The notes below the pieces were generated by a model, which was not told where the DNA came from, searched no databases, and saw only the letters and a program-made list of their open reading frames with translations. 64,000 bases of DNA, from NCBI GenBank assembly GCA_033557465.1, contig CM066032.1:58998955-59062954 (forward strand), given 5' to 3'. The number at the start of each line of letters is the position of its first letter. The stretch's first letter is position 1. The position numbers were made by a program, and so were the translations under genes. Shown here piece after piece: positions 50,956 through 61,540 of the stretch. This DNA is from Ichthyophis bannanicus (taxonomy: Eukaryota > Chordata > Amphibia > Gymnophiona > Ichthyophiidae).

Positions 50956-52384
50956 TCTTAACTCCGGACACAGTCCAGCAGTTGGCTTATCTTACCATTC
51001 AGGTCCTCAAGGGGCTGTAATTAGTCGTCAACTATTCATCAGGGCCCTCCTTGATACCGCTCAGGCCAGGATGTTTCTACCATGTGATCACATGCAGCAG
51101 CTGATGGACATAGTTAGCAGCGTGCAGGAGTCAGTGCCACATCACTACCAGCTAGATGCTCAAAGTGCTCGGTCACATGGCCTCTACTGTTCACATCACT
51201 CCCTTGGTGCATCTCTACATGTGGCAGGTACTATGGACCCTTTGCAGACAGTGGAAGCAAGCCTCCAGTGCCTCAGGGACCAGGTGATCATCACCGCTCC
51301 GTTGGTGCAGACTCGACGCAGGTGGGTGCAGTCTCGACGCAGGTGGTTGGAGTCACCAAATCTACTTCAGGGTCTCCCATTTCAGGCGGAGCCCTCCCAC
51401 TAGATGCTGGTGACTGATGCATCCAAGCTCAGATAGGGGGCTCATATGGATGGCCTGTGGATGCAGGGTCTTTGTTCCAAACAGGAGATCCTGCTCCAGA
51501 TCAATCTCCTCGAGTTGAGGGCCATAGCCAATGCCCTCTGGGCCTTCTGGGTACACCTGGTGAATCAGATGATCCTGATCCAGATGGACAACCGGGTGGC
51601 AAAGTTCCATGTGAACAAGCAGGGCGGCTCGAGCTTGTACCCCCTCTTTTGGGAGCAGTCTTATTGTAGAAGTTTGTACTGATAAACAGAATGGAGCTCC
51701 AGGCAACTTACCTGCCCGGGGAGCTCAATGTCTTGGTGGACCAGCTGAACCTGGTCGACCAGTTCTGCTCAAGGAGGCCGTCCCACAGCCGGCTGTCCTC
51801 GGATGCATTTCTCCTCCACTGGGGGGGGGGGGGGGTCTTCTCTATGCCTTTCCCTCAATTCCCCTCATGGCAAAGATGCTGCTGAAGCTCCAAGCCAACT
51901 AGTGCACCATGATGCTCATTGCCCCATATTGGCCTTGGTAGCCATGATTCCCCCTGCAGCTTCAGCTCTCCCAGAGGGAGCCCCTCTATTTGGGTGCTGC
52001 ACTGTATCTCCTCTCCCAGGATGAGGGAACCCTGCTGCACCCCAATATCTGCTCCTTGGCCCTCATGGCCTGGATACTAAGCAGGTAGTCCTGTCGGAAC
52101 TCAGTTTTCCAGACAGTGTCATGGGGATCCTCCTGGCATCACATAAGACCTTGATGTGTCACTTTCAAGTGGTGGAGGTTCACCTTATGGTGCACGCATA
52201 GGGTGCTGGACCCCTTCTCCTGCACAGTGGATCAGCTGTTGGAGTACCTCCTGCATCTCTCAGATTCCGCCCTGGTCCAATTCTGTCTGGGTCTACCTCA
52301 GTGCTACTGGCGCCTTCAATCGCGGTTCGGGGGGGGCCGAACCATCTCAGCCGACCCACTGGTGGCTCGGTTCATGAGAGGCCT
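50956..52384 (+). pseudogene. DIRS 2 RT end, RNase H and downstream region
   Basis: LTPDTVQQL and AYLTIQVLKGL-like text, then RQLFIRALLDTAQARMFLPC and HCLYCSHHSLGASLHVAG-like text belong to the RT end. MLVTDASKLR (about 51405) is the start of RNase H with its DAS motif, and LLQINLLELRAIANALWAFW carries the ELRAI block. ILIQMDNRVAKFHVNKQGG is the MDN-type block with its aspartate. The following SAQGGRPTAGCPRMHF-like text fits DQLSR. The last part reaches CHFQVVEVHLMVHA and TSVLLAPSIAVRGGP, the beginning of the recombinase side. A run of 13 G near 51822 suggests slippage; frames change often. Confidence 0.72.
52377..52384. repeat. 8-bp target-site duplication, left copy
   Basis: AGAGGCCT, repeated at 55961-55968 around the L2 element. 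The DIRS text FMRG(L) is continuous across it. Confidence 0.7.
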
Positions 52385-52559
52385 ACCCCTCATTTCTCCT
52401 CCCTCATGTCCCTCTTGGAGAACACACACACCCAGACATACCCACCCACACCCTGCTCCCTCTAAATCTCGGTATTACCCTAGAAATAGACCCCCACACT
52501 ACTCTGATAAGAAATCCACACGTAACTTATACAACCTTATCCATATCCCTCTCCTCCCC

Positions 52560-55500
52560 CCCTCCACTCTTTCGTTTTCATGCGCCCTATGGAATGCATG
52601 CTCAGTCATTAAAAAAAAACCCTTTTATTCACAATCTTTTTATCTCTAATGCCCTACACCTTCTTGCCTTGACTGAGACCTGGCTCCCCCCAGATGACAC
52701 TGCATCCATTTATTTTATTTATTTACATTCTCTTATATACTGTGCTATTCTGCATCAGTGCGGTTTACATTGAACAAACTGAAATTACATTGAACGGGGC
52801 ATTATAACTTGGAGATAACTATTTTACAGGGAACATGGGCTATGGAGGGTTAAGTGGCTTGCCCAAGACCACAAGGAGCACCTGTGGGACTAGAAACCCC
52901 AGTCCTTCTGGCCCAAGGTTGCTGTCCTCTAGTGGGATTTGAACCCTCGACCTTCCGGCCTGAAGTACCTTGCCCCAACCACTAGGCCACTCCTCTACTC
53001 CTAGGCCACTCCACTCCACTGCCTCTCTCTGCTATGGGGGCTACCAGTTCTCCCACACACCTCGATCTACTGGTCGCGGTGGTGGCGTTGGCCTCCTACT
53101 CTCTCCCTCCTGCCAATTCCAACCCCTCCTGCCACCCCAATCACACTCCCCCCTCTCCTTCGAAGTTCACTCCATTCACCTCCTCACACCACTTCCCCTC
53201 CGAGTAGCTGTTATCTATTGCCCACCCGACAAATCCAAATCAACCTTCCTCACCGACTTCGACTCCTGGCTCTCTGCCTTTATGGATCCCTCCTCCCCGT
53301 CTCTTATTCTTGGTGATTTCAACATTCACATCAACAACCCCTCCAACCCCCATGCCTCAAAGTTCCTCGCTCTTACCTCCTCATTCGACTTCCAACTTTG
53401 TTCCACTGCCCCCACACATCTACACGCTCACTGCCTTGACCTAATAATCTTCTCCAATTCCTCTCCTTCAAACTTACGCAAAACACTCCTAACCTCATCT
53501 GACCATCACCTCTTAACATTTACTCTTCAGCTTCCGCCGTCCCAACTTCGTCCTGTCTCCTCCGACCTATTTAGAAACCTTCATAATATCGATCCCCTGA
53601 CTCTCTCCTCCACCATTTCTCCATCTCTTTCCTCCATTTTATCCTCCAAGTCCGTCAACAAGGCATTATCCTCATACAATGCTACACTATCCTCAGCCCT
53701 CGACACTCTTGCCCTCCCACCCCATGCCCTGTCAAACAATCTACTCCCCAACCCTGGCTTTTACCCACAATTCGTTACCTATGCATCTGCACCCGTTCTG
53801 CCGAACGAGCTTGGTCCAAATCCCGCTCCCCGGAAGACCTTCTACATTTCAAGTTCATGCTTGGCTCCTTCCAGTCAGCCTTAACACTTGCCAAACAAGA
53901 TTACTACATCCATCTGACCAACTCCCTTGCCTCTGATCCTCGCCGTCTCTTTAATACCCTCAATTCCCTCCTCAGGGTCCCCCCGCCCCCGATCCCACCC
54001 TCCCTTTCTGCCCAAACCCTAGCCAACCACTTCCAAGACAAAATCCACAAGATCACCCTCCAATTCCCCACCCCCTCATCTACCTCCCCTCCTCCCCAAT
54101 TCTCCTCCCCTATCCATGCTCCCTCTGCCACCCTCTCCTCCTTCCCTCCAATCTCTGAAGAAGAAACCGCACTCCTCCTTTCCTCCTCCAAACCCACCAC
54201 CTGTTCATCAGACCCTACCCCCACCCATCTCCTACGTTCCATCTCCCTCACCATTGTCCCCTCCATCACTCATATCCTCAACCTTTCACTCTCCACTGCA
54301 ACCGTCCCTGTTGACTTCAAACATGCTATTGTCACACCCCTCCTCAAGAAACCCTCACTTGATCCCACATGCCCCTCTAACTATCGACCTATCTCCCTCC
54401 TTTCCTTCATATCCAAACTATTAGAACGAGCAGTCCACCGTCGCTGCCTCGACTTCCTCACCGCCCAGGTCCTCCTGGACCCACTACAATCCGGCTACCG
54501 TCCCCTACACTCCACTGAAACAGCACTCACAAAAGTCACCAATGACCTGTTCCTGGCTAAATCTAAGGGCCTTTATTCTATCCTCATCCTTCTTGACCTT
54601 TCTGCTGCCTTTGACACTGTTGACCATGACCTTCTCCTCACCACCCTCTCCTCGCATTGCTTCACGGACTCCGTACTATCCTGGTTCTCCTCCTACCTCT
54701 CCCATCGCTCATTGTGTATGCTCTGATGCCTTCTCCTCCTCCCCTACCCCGTTCCATGTAGGTGTACCCCAAGGATCTGTCTTGGGCCCCCTCCTCTTCT
54801 CTCTCTATACCCGAGGCCTTGGCGTGCTTATCTCCTCCCATGGCTTTCAGCACCATCTCTATGCCGATGATTCCCAGATCTCTCTCTCTACACCTGATAT
54901 CTCTCCAGCTACCCATGTCCAAGATCTCTGCCTGTCTTTCAGACATCGCTGCCTGGATGTCCCATTGCCGATTGAAGCTGAACGTGGCCAAAACTGAACT
55001 CCTTGTCTTTCCACCCAACTCCTCCCCCCACTTCCCCCTCTCTCAATCCATGTGGATGGATCTACTATCCTTCCTGTTCCCTCTGCCCGCAATCTAGAGG
55101 TTATCTTTGACACTTCTCTCTCCTTCTCTGCTCATATCCAGCTTGTAGCGAAGACCTGCCGCGTCTTTCTCTACAACATCAGCAAAATCCACCCCTTCCT
55201 CTCTGAACACACTACCAAAACAATTGTCCACTCCTTAATCTCCTCTCGCCAAGATTACTGCAACATACTCCTCACTGGTCTCCCCGTGAGCCACCTCCTT
55301 CCCCTTCAATCCATACAAAATCACGCTGCTTGACTAATCTTCTGCCAGCCTCGCCATGCCCACATTACTCCTCTCCTCAAGTTGCTTCACTGGCTCCCTG
55401 TCCAATTCCGCATCCAATTCAAGCTGCTCCTGCTGACCTATAAATGCATTCACTCTATGGCCCCTCAATATCTCTTATCTCTCCCTACGTCCCCTCTCGA

Positions 55501-55700
55501 AATTTGCGCTCCGCCAACAAATTATTTCTATCAATTCCTCTTACCCGCACCGCAAACTCCCGACTGCACTCCTTTCATCTTGCTGCACCATATGCTTGGA
55601 ACAGCCTACCTGCATCTGTGCGCCAGGCATCCTCCCTGGCCCTCTTCAAATCCAGGTTGAAGACCCACCTCTTTACCGTTGCATTCAGATCCTAATTCCA
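52560..55700 (+). pseudogene. L2 ORF2: endonuclease and reverse transcriptase
   Basis: Endonuclease: SLSFSCALWNACSVIKKK, LLALTETWLPPDDTAS, then after the SINE STGRGGGVGLLLSPSCQF, VAVIYCPPDKSKSTFLTDFD, LILGDFNIHINNPSN and LTSSDHHLLTFTL with its [85 protein letters not shown] and catalytic YADD at 54860-54871. C-terminus: LLHWLPVQFRIQFKLLL, HLAAPYAWNSLPASVRQ, FKSRLKTHLFTVAFRS. Frame changes near 53850, 54730, 54900 and 55370 and one stop at 55333 are the only breaks. The coding strand is very rich in C and T. Confidence 0.87.
52705..53010 (-). mobile_element. CORE-type tRNA-SINE, full-length (tail type A)
   Basis: Reverse complement reads GGCCTAGTGGTTGGGGCAAG, B box GGTTCAAATCCCAC-like (here GGGTTCAAATCCC), CTTGGGCAAGCCACTTAACC, tail with GTTCAATGTAAACCGCAC and AAATAAATAAAAT. 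It interrupts the endonuclease of the L2 LINE, between DDTAS and the next block. Confidence 0.9.
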
Positions 55701-56270
55701 TCCTCATCTTACCCTTACCCTAATCCCAGTCAACGTTTATGACCAAATTATAGACCAAACTGTACCATACCGTACCTTGCGCAGAACTGACTAATGCTCT
55801 GTACTGTAAATGCTCTGTACTGTTTTTAACTAGATTGTAAGCTCCAAAAGCATGACTCTGATGGGCAGGGACTGTCTTGTATGTGACTACCTCCTGAAGG
55901 TTTGCTGTGCAGCGCTGCGTGCGTGGCGCTTTATAAGTGCTGAATAGTAGTAGTAGTAATAGAGGCCTGCTTCTCTCAAAGCCCTCCCATCAAGCCCCCC
56001 ACAGCGGCTTGAGAACTCAACGTGGTGCTGATACAGCTCATGCAGGCTCCATTCGAGCTGCTGGACTCTTGCCCTCTCATGTTCTTGACCCAGAAGGTAC
56101 TGTTCTCTGTGGCAGTCATATCAGCCTGTCATGTCAGCGAGTTCTAGGCTCTGATAGCCCACTAAATTCCACGGGAATTGAGTGGTCTTGCGAATGCACC
56201 CACAGTTCATTCTGAAGGTGATGTCCACCTCAATCAGTTGACTGTCCTGCCGACCTTCCTTCTGAGGCCA

Positions 56271-57725
56271 CATAGAAACATAGAAATATGACGACAGAAA
56301 AAGACCACATGGCCTATCTATCAACAACTAAAACAGTCCCCTTTTTACCTTTAGAGATCCTCTGTGTTTGTCCCATGCTTTTTTGAATACAGTTACTGTC
56401 CTCATCTCTACCACCTCCACTGGGAGACTATTCCACGGATCCACCACTCTTTCCGTAAAGAAATATTTCCACATATCACTCCTGAATCTATCTCCCTTCA
56501 CCCTCATCCATGTCCCCTCATAGCAGAACTTGCTTTCAATTGAAAGAGGCTCTCTCCCTGAACATTTATGCCACGGAGGTATTTAAACATCTCAATCATA
56601 TCACCTCTATCCCGCCTTTCCTCTAAGGTGTACATATTAAGATCCTTCAGTATGTCCTCATATTCTTTATAATGAAGACCACTAATCATTTTAGTAGCCA
56701 CCCTCTGCACCGACTCCATCCTGTTCACATCCTTTTGAAGATGCGGTCTCCAGAATTGCACACTATACTCCAAATAAGGTCGCACCAAAGACTTATACAG
56801 AGGCATTATCACCTCCTTTTTTCTGCTAGCCATTCCTCTCTGTATGCACCCAAGCATCCTTCTAGCTTTTGCCGTCGCCTTTTCTACCTTTTTAACTACT
56901 TTAATATCATCAGACACAACCACGCCTAGGTCCCGCTCTCCTTTAGTGGACAAAAGTACTTCACCCCCTATACTATATTGCTCCCTTGGATTGCTGCAGC
57001 CCAAATGCATGACCTTACATTTTATAACAGTAAATCCCAGCTGCCAGATTCTAGACCATTCTTCAAGCTTAGCTAGATCCCTCCTCATGTTATCTACACC
57101 TTCCTGGGTGTCTACTCTATTGCAGATTTTGGTATCATCCGCAAAGAGGCAAACCTTACCCGACAGCCCTTCCGCTATATCACTAACAAAGATGTTCAAA
57201 AGAATCGGACCAAGGACAGATCCCTGGGGCACACCACTGGTAACATCCTTCTCCTCAGACTGAGCTCCATTTACCTGTACTCTTTGTTGCCTCCCACCCA
57301 ACCAATTTCTTACCCAAGCAGTAACTTTAGGGTCCATTCCTAGGGTGCTCAGTTTGTTTATAAGTCGCCTGTGAGGAACAGTGTCAAAGGCTTTACTGAA
57401 ATCTAAATACTCCACATCTAGGGCTCTCCCTCGGTCCAACTCCCTGGTCACCCAGTCAAAGAAATCAATCAGATTTGTCTGACAAGACCTGCCTCTGGTG
57501 AATCCATGCTGCCTTGGATCCTGTAATCCGCTGGACTCCAGAAACCTCACTATTTTCTCTTTCAGCAGCGTTTCCAATAATTTACTCACCACCGAAGTTA
57601 AACTAACTGGCCGGTAGTTTTCAACCACATCCTTACTTTTGCTTTTGTGTAAAGGCACCACATGAGCCTCTCTCCAGTCCTTTGGCACCACTCCCGACTC
57701 CAACATGCCCACCACTCCCGACTCC
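56271..57725 (-). mobile_element. CR1 LINE, 5'-truncated
   Basis: Same subfamily as 2453-4136. Its 3' end at 56271 reads CATAGAAACATAGAAATATG on the plus strand, the complement of the TTTCTATG octamers. At the 5' end, ACCACTCCCGACTCC occurs twice (57687-57701 and 57711-57725), so a few bases of CR1 were duplicated at the insertion junction. Confidence 0.9.
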
Positions 57726-57736
57726 CCACATGCCAA
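56504..57736 (-). CDS. CR1 ORF2 RT, long open frame (partial)
   Basis: An uninterrupted 410-codon frame covering the RT from ESGVVPKDWREAHVVPLHKS to SSAMRGHG. Motifs: [73 protein letters not shown] and catalytic FADD in VCLFADDTKICN. The C-terminal LEERRDRGDMIEMFKYL is present. A one-base loss after GHG ends the frame before the last block, whose remains (KYFF-type and FKKAWDKH text) lie down to 56330. The first residues (MACGESGVVGM) come from the junction duplication. This best-preserved RT core in the window implies recent CR1 activity. It has no endonuclease domain because of 5' truncation. Confidence 0.9.
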   Translation of the reverse strand: MACGESGVVGMLESGVVPKDWREAHVVPLHKSKSKDVVENYRPVSLTSVVSKLLETLLKEKIVRFLESSGLQDPRQHGFTRGRSCQTNLIDFFDWVTRELDRGRALDVEYLDFSKAFDTVPHRRLINKLSTLGMDPKVTAWVRNWLGGRQQRVQVNGAQSEEKDVTSGVPQGSVLGPILLNIFVSDIAEGLSGKVCLFADDTKICNRVDTQEGVDNMRRDLAKLEEWSRIWQLGFTVIKCKVMHLGCSNPREQYSIGGEVLLSTKGERDLGVVVSDDIKVVKKVEKATAKARRMLGCIQRGMASRKKEVIMPLYKSLVRPYLEYSVQFWRPHLQKDVNRMESVQRVATKMISGLHYKEYEDILKDLNMYTLEERRDRGDMIEMFKYLRGINVQGESLFQLKASSAMRGHG

Positions 57737-58189
57737 TCATGGGGAGGTAGCATTGCACATCCTGGAAAGCAAGCGGCCCTTGGTCTTCTATCTTGATTGC
57801 ACAAAGCCCATAGATGGTCTACCCAGCTTTTTATGTCCTTTGGGCTGCAGTCTCCAAGCGCATGATGTCCCATTGGTTGGCTGACTGCATCGCCTTGGCT
57901 TACTCCCAGGCTGGTTCGGACCTAGAGGGGAAAGTCATGGTTCATAATATTTGAGCCATTGCCACCTCAGTCGCGAACCTGCACTCTGCCTCTATGGAGG
58001 ATATCTGCAAGTCTGCTATGTGCTCTTCGGTACATATGTTCACAGCCCACTACTTTCTGGATAGGGATTCCGGATGGGACAGCTACTTTGGCTAGGCGAT
58101 GCTCAGGCACCTTTTTGAATATTAGGACCCACTCTTGTACACTGGCTCTTCTGTCCATCCAGACTACCAGCAAATGTTGACTGACCTCG

Positions 58190-58337
58190 GTGCCGCTTTA
58201 CGCTGAGGATGCTGAATCTGTGGAGTCCCTAGAGGAACTACCTTTCTGTTCTTCCTGTTTCTCCAGTTGTGTTGCCCCTGTTGGGCTTTGGGCCTCCTTA
58301 TTTTTTTCAGTAGCCTCTATCTTGGGAGATTCATACG
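58190..58337 (+). other. DIRS 2 3' non-coding stretch
   Basis: T-rich sequence between the recombinase end and the internal complementary region. A short open frame (58190-58390) has no known domain. Confidence 0.4.
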
Positions 58338-58420
58338 TGAGGACTTACTTGCTGCTTGTTCATGGAGAAAACATAGTCACTCACCTGTAGCAGGTGTTCT
58401 CCATGAACAGAAGGAATAAG
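58338..58420. repeat. DIRS 2 internal complementary region
   Basis: First half (ACGTGAGGACTTACTTGCTG, CTTGTTCATGGAGAAAAC) is complementary to the left end at 36216-36255; second half (CATAGTCACTCACCTGTAGC, AGGTGTTCTCCATGAAC) is complementary to the right end at 58625-58666. Confidence 0.82.
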
Positions 58421-58469
58421 TCCTCATGACCCTCCCACCTCCCCAAGGAGTTGTTTTCTGGGATCCTGC

Positions 58470-58666
58470 TTTGATATATGACTGGAGAAGATGGCTTCAC
58501 AGCAGGCAGGAAGGCAGGCATGCACATGCAATGCAGCTCCCAAAAGCTTCCAATGCAAGCTGGGGAGCGTTTTGCGTGTGGGATCCATCGGTGACATCAC
58601 CCATACGTGAGGACTTATTGCTGCAGTTCATGGAAAACACCTGCTACAGGTGAGTAGCTATGTTTT
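58470..58666. repeat. DIRS 2 right inverted terminal repeat
   Basis: Inverted relative to 36216-36410; ends with GCTACAGGTGAGTAGCTATG then TTTT. Confidence 0.82.
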
Positions 58667-58724
58667 CTCTTTATAACCCTACAGGAACTTTTCTGATCTC
58701 CTTATCATATAGAACTATACACAC

Positions 58725-58861
58725 CTGATACTCTTTCACACGCCCTGCGGGTACTCTCTCTTTGTCTTCTCCCTCCTCCTGTTCTTCCATTATTTCTGCT
58801 GTCCTGGACCTTTTCATAGCCGCCAACAGTTCAGTCACAGGAATTTCTTTTTTCATTTTGC
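58725..58861 (-). other. Possible host exon (weak)
   Basis: On the minus strand a pyrimidine-containing TTTTCTGATATTCACAG could be a 3' splice site before 58861. CAG followed by GTGTGTAT at 58725/58724 could be a 5' splice site. Between them a frame is open without stops and reads KMKKEIPVTELLAAMKRSRT then a glutamate-rich part, EIMEEQEEGEDKERVPAG. I do not recognise the protein. The last 30 bp overlap the minisatellite-like unit also seen at 26.1-26.6 kb, which argues against a conserved exon. Confidence 0.18.
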
Positions 58862-59414
58862 CTGTGAATATCAGAAAAGAGCATTTCACAACAGTTTCAA
58901 GATCTTAAATTACATCCAGCAGATACTGAGGTCAAACTTCATGAGCGCAAGGGCTTTCTTCTGCCATGTGGCCCCATACACAAAGGCTCTCCCCTATCAT
59001 CCATGCCTGACCATTATTTCCAGGTATTTTTGGGAACCCTTCAGATACACAGGGGATACTCCGGTACTGTACATGGAGCTGCCCATAAATAGAATATTTA
59101 GCAGTCTGCATTGTTCAGTGAGAGCATCCACATGACCTTAAACCATCTAATTTGTCCTGAGAAGGATTAGCCAGGAAAATGCACTCTCTATAAGTCACAT
59201 GCAATATTGTATCAGTTGGGGAAGAATTAATGGAGCACTTCACTTTTACAGTGTCGGTGATGATGGGAATATGGCATTACTGTATTCTGGTGTTCTGGAA
59301 ATGGGAAGTGTCCAACAGTCTCTTTACATACACACATCAGCAGTTCTCTATCATAGCAGCACAGTGAATGACAGAATATAAAGAAAAAATTGGCCCATCC
59401 AGTTTGCTTAGTAA
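58862..59414. other. No recognised feature
   Basis: Single-copy-looking sequence with short open frames only. No tail, terminal repeat or known protein motif seen. Confidence 0.4.
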
Positions 59415-60640
59415 ATAGTAAGCCCCATATCACCCAAAACAAGGAGTCCCTCAAGGTTCTGCCCTCTCCTCACTTCTATTTAGTATTTTTCTTCAGCCTA
59501 TTTGCAAAATTATTCAAGCTCACAATGTGCATTACCACATTTTCGCAGATGATGTAATGATATATGTACCCTTCTCCACCACAAAACCAGTATACACCTC
59601 CCTAATAAGTGGCTGTCTGAACAAAATCTTCTTGTAAACTACAACAAACGGAAGTTCTCTATATATTTATTTATTTAACAGGTTTTATATACCACATTTT
59701 CATATATTCAAAGCAGAGATACGAACTATAGCCCACTATTAAAATAGTTGCAGGGGCACAACTAAAAGCGAAGTCCAAGGTAAGTTATTTGAGAATAACT
59801 CTTAGACCAACGTCTAACCTTACAGCCGCACATTAGTATCAAGCTGACCATATAACTCCAATACTGAAGCAGTTACACTGGCTGCCTGTCATAGAATGAG
59901 CAAAATACAAAGTCATACTGACAACATTCAAAGCATCCCGAGGCCTCTCATCGATTTACTTCCAAAGAACGCCCAACAACAGATCTAGAAAAGCAAACCT
60001 CCAAAACACATTCATAATATGTACTATAAACTCAAAAAGTAGCCAAATTACATCCAAGGCCTTTTGCTTTATGCCCCAACCATATGGAATGTATTACCAG
60101 AGAGCATACCTGCCATATCAGACTTAACAGATTTTCGGAAAAATTTGAAAACTCATCTTTTCCCGTGAGCATTTCGGTTGTGAAGATGAACCACATCACT
60201 GGACCACAAGCAACCACAAGGATCTGACACTACCCAATACTATGTCTCCTGACTAGACAAACTACTCACCCAAACTCTGCTCGTTAATCTACAGTCTGAG
60301 TTAAACTAAGTTAGAGTTATGTTCCATTATTCTTGTGCTTCAATACAAAATATGTACCAGTCAACTGGCAAACATCTTGATTCTCATTACTAAGCATAAT
60401 ACCTCCTGACTCTACGAATTACTCACACAAACCTTGTTGATGTTCTACATCCTGAGTTTAAATAAGTTAGAGTTATGTTATTGTAATTGTGTTCTACTGT
60501 ATATCCTGTTAAATTAAGTTGGAGTTGTATTTTATTATACTTCTGTTTCAATGTAAAATATGTATTAGTTTACTTGTAAACTGCTTTGACTTTAAGATAA
60601 GGTGGTATATAAAACTACCTAAATAAATAAACAAATAAAT
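59415..60640 (+). mobile_element. L2-like LINE, 5'-truncated
   Basis: Starts at the RT pocket (QGVPQGSALSSLLFSIFLQP), with catalytic FADD at 59542-59553 in YHIFADDVMIYVPF. Middle parts are lost or shifted. The end has LYAPTIWNVLPESIPAIS and FRKNLKTHLFP, then a 3' UTR with GTAAACTGCTTTGAC, GGTGGTATATAAAACTACC and AAATAAATAAACAAATAAAT. A foreign LINE tail (minus strand, TTTATTTATTTAACAGG at 59663 to about 59815) sits in its middle. Several stops. Confidence 0.75.
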
Positions 60641-60904
60641 CTTTTGGTAGATGAGTATATAAATTCCCAAATGCAACCGAACACCTACTTCCCTTTGGCC
60701 CATGTCTTTTACATGACTTCTCAGCCCATTTCTAATATCTGTTCCCCATCATGCCAAAAATCTGTCAAAATGATGACCCACCCCAATACCTCCTGGGAAG
60801 TACAATGCAATCATAACACTACTGTTTAGCACTGTAATCATGGTTTAGGGCTGTAACCACTGCTCCAGCAGGTAACCCTGATATCGTTTAGGGCTGAAGT
60901 CTAA
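60641..60904. other. No recognised feature
   Basis: Nothing identifiable apart from two copies of GGTTTAGGGCTG (around 60841 and 60888). Confidence 0.35.
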
Positions 60905-61540
60905 TGGTTTGCAGCATGATTTTACCAGAGGCAGATTGAAGAAATCAGATCATTTGACACAACTGGGCGACGAAGGAAGGGGTACTGTTTGGTATTTACC
61001 TGGATTTCAGCAAAGCTTTTGATATTGTGCTGACCAGGAGGCTTATAAATAAGCTGAGTGGTCTAAGGGTGGCTTCCAAGGTGGTGGAGATTGAATTAGA
61101 AAGTGATTAAGTGGTAGACAACAGAGGGTAATGGTAAATGGAACTCACTCAGAAGAGAGAAAGGTGACTGATGTCATCAGTCCTGGAAACAATGCTGTTC
61201 AATATTTTTGAGTGATATTTCCATGGACTAAGAAGGGAAAAATTGCCTCCATGGATGACAAAAAGATCTGTAAGAGGGAGCTGAAGGAAAAAGAAGTGAT
61301 CTACGAAAGCTTGAAGAGTGAACAATTACTTGGCAGTAAAGATTCAATGAAAAACTATTCATGCGTCTAGGGAACATAAATCGGGGCAGTAGTGCACAGT
61401 GGGTAATGAAATGCTGATATGCACTGAGCAGAAGAGAGAGCATGGGGTGAGTCTGCTCGTAAGACACTGAAACACTGTGATAAGGAGGTGGCCAGAGCCA
61501 GAGGGATGCTAGATGCAGAGGGAGAGGTCTAACCAGTAGA
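60905..61540 (+). mobile_element. Very old CR1 fragment
   Basis: Recognisable only by scattered CR1 text: QHDFTRGRLKKSDHL, a YLDFSKAFD-like stretch (here TWISAKLLI), QRVMVNGTHSEE, then KVTD followed by a damaged VPQG region. Spacing agrees with the 2453-4057 copy, but indels occur every few dozen bases. Confidence 0.6.

Larger units (their letters stand above)
52385..55960 (+). mobile_element. L2 LINE, near full length, pyrimidine-rich coding strand
   Basis: Begins with a T/C-rich leader, encodes endonuclease and RT, and ends with AACTAGATTGTAAGCTCC, GCAGCGCTGCGTGCGTGGCG and a TAG-repeat tail (AGTAGTAGTAGTAATAG). An 8-bp TSD flanks it. Its 3' UTR is the type also seen at 26248-26358, so it is a different L2 lineage from the copies at 28-35 kb and 46-49 kb. 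A SINE interrupts it at 52705-53010. Confidence 0.87.
55969..58130 (+). pseudogene. DIRS 2 tyrosine recombinase, split by CR1
   Basis: The first part has ELNVVLIQLMQAPFELLDSC and VISACHVSEF, where the first catalytic arginine (SAR in DIRS 1) is cysteine, TGT at 56127-56129. CR1 interrupts at 56271-57725. The second part has HHGEVALHIL, VSKRMMSHWLADCIALAYSQ and the HxxR box as H-N-I-stop, with TGA at 57952-57954 where arginine is expected. ATSVANLHSASMEDICKSAM and VHMFTAHYFLDRDSG hold the nucleophile tyrosine. Both catalytic arginines are therefore lost. Confidence 0.83.
36216..58666 (+). mobile_element. DIRS element 2, expanded to 22.4 kb by nested insertions
   Basis: The left end (GTTCTCCATGAACAAGCAAG) and right end (58420-58666) are inverted copies. 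The internal complementary region is at about 58338-58420. The coding order is gag-like (36592-39500), RT (39650-42915), RNase H and following region (50956-52384), recombinase (55969-58130). Subtracting the hairpin, SINEs, CR1, ORF1-only and L2 insertions leaves about 5.7 kb, a normal DIRS length. Each insertion interrupts DIRS text that resumes at the next codon or after a small loss. It is older than everything inside it. Confidence 0.88.

Noticed and set aside
54116..54424. Proline-rich protein on the plus strand
   Set aside because: Out-of-frame shadow of the pyrimidine-rich L2 RT.
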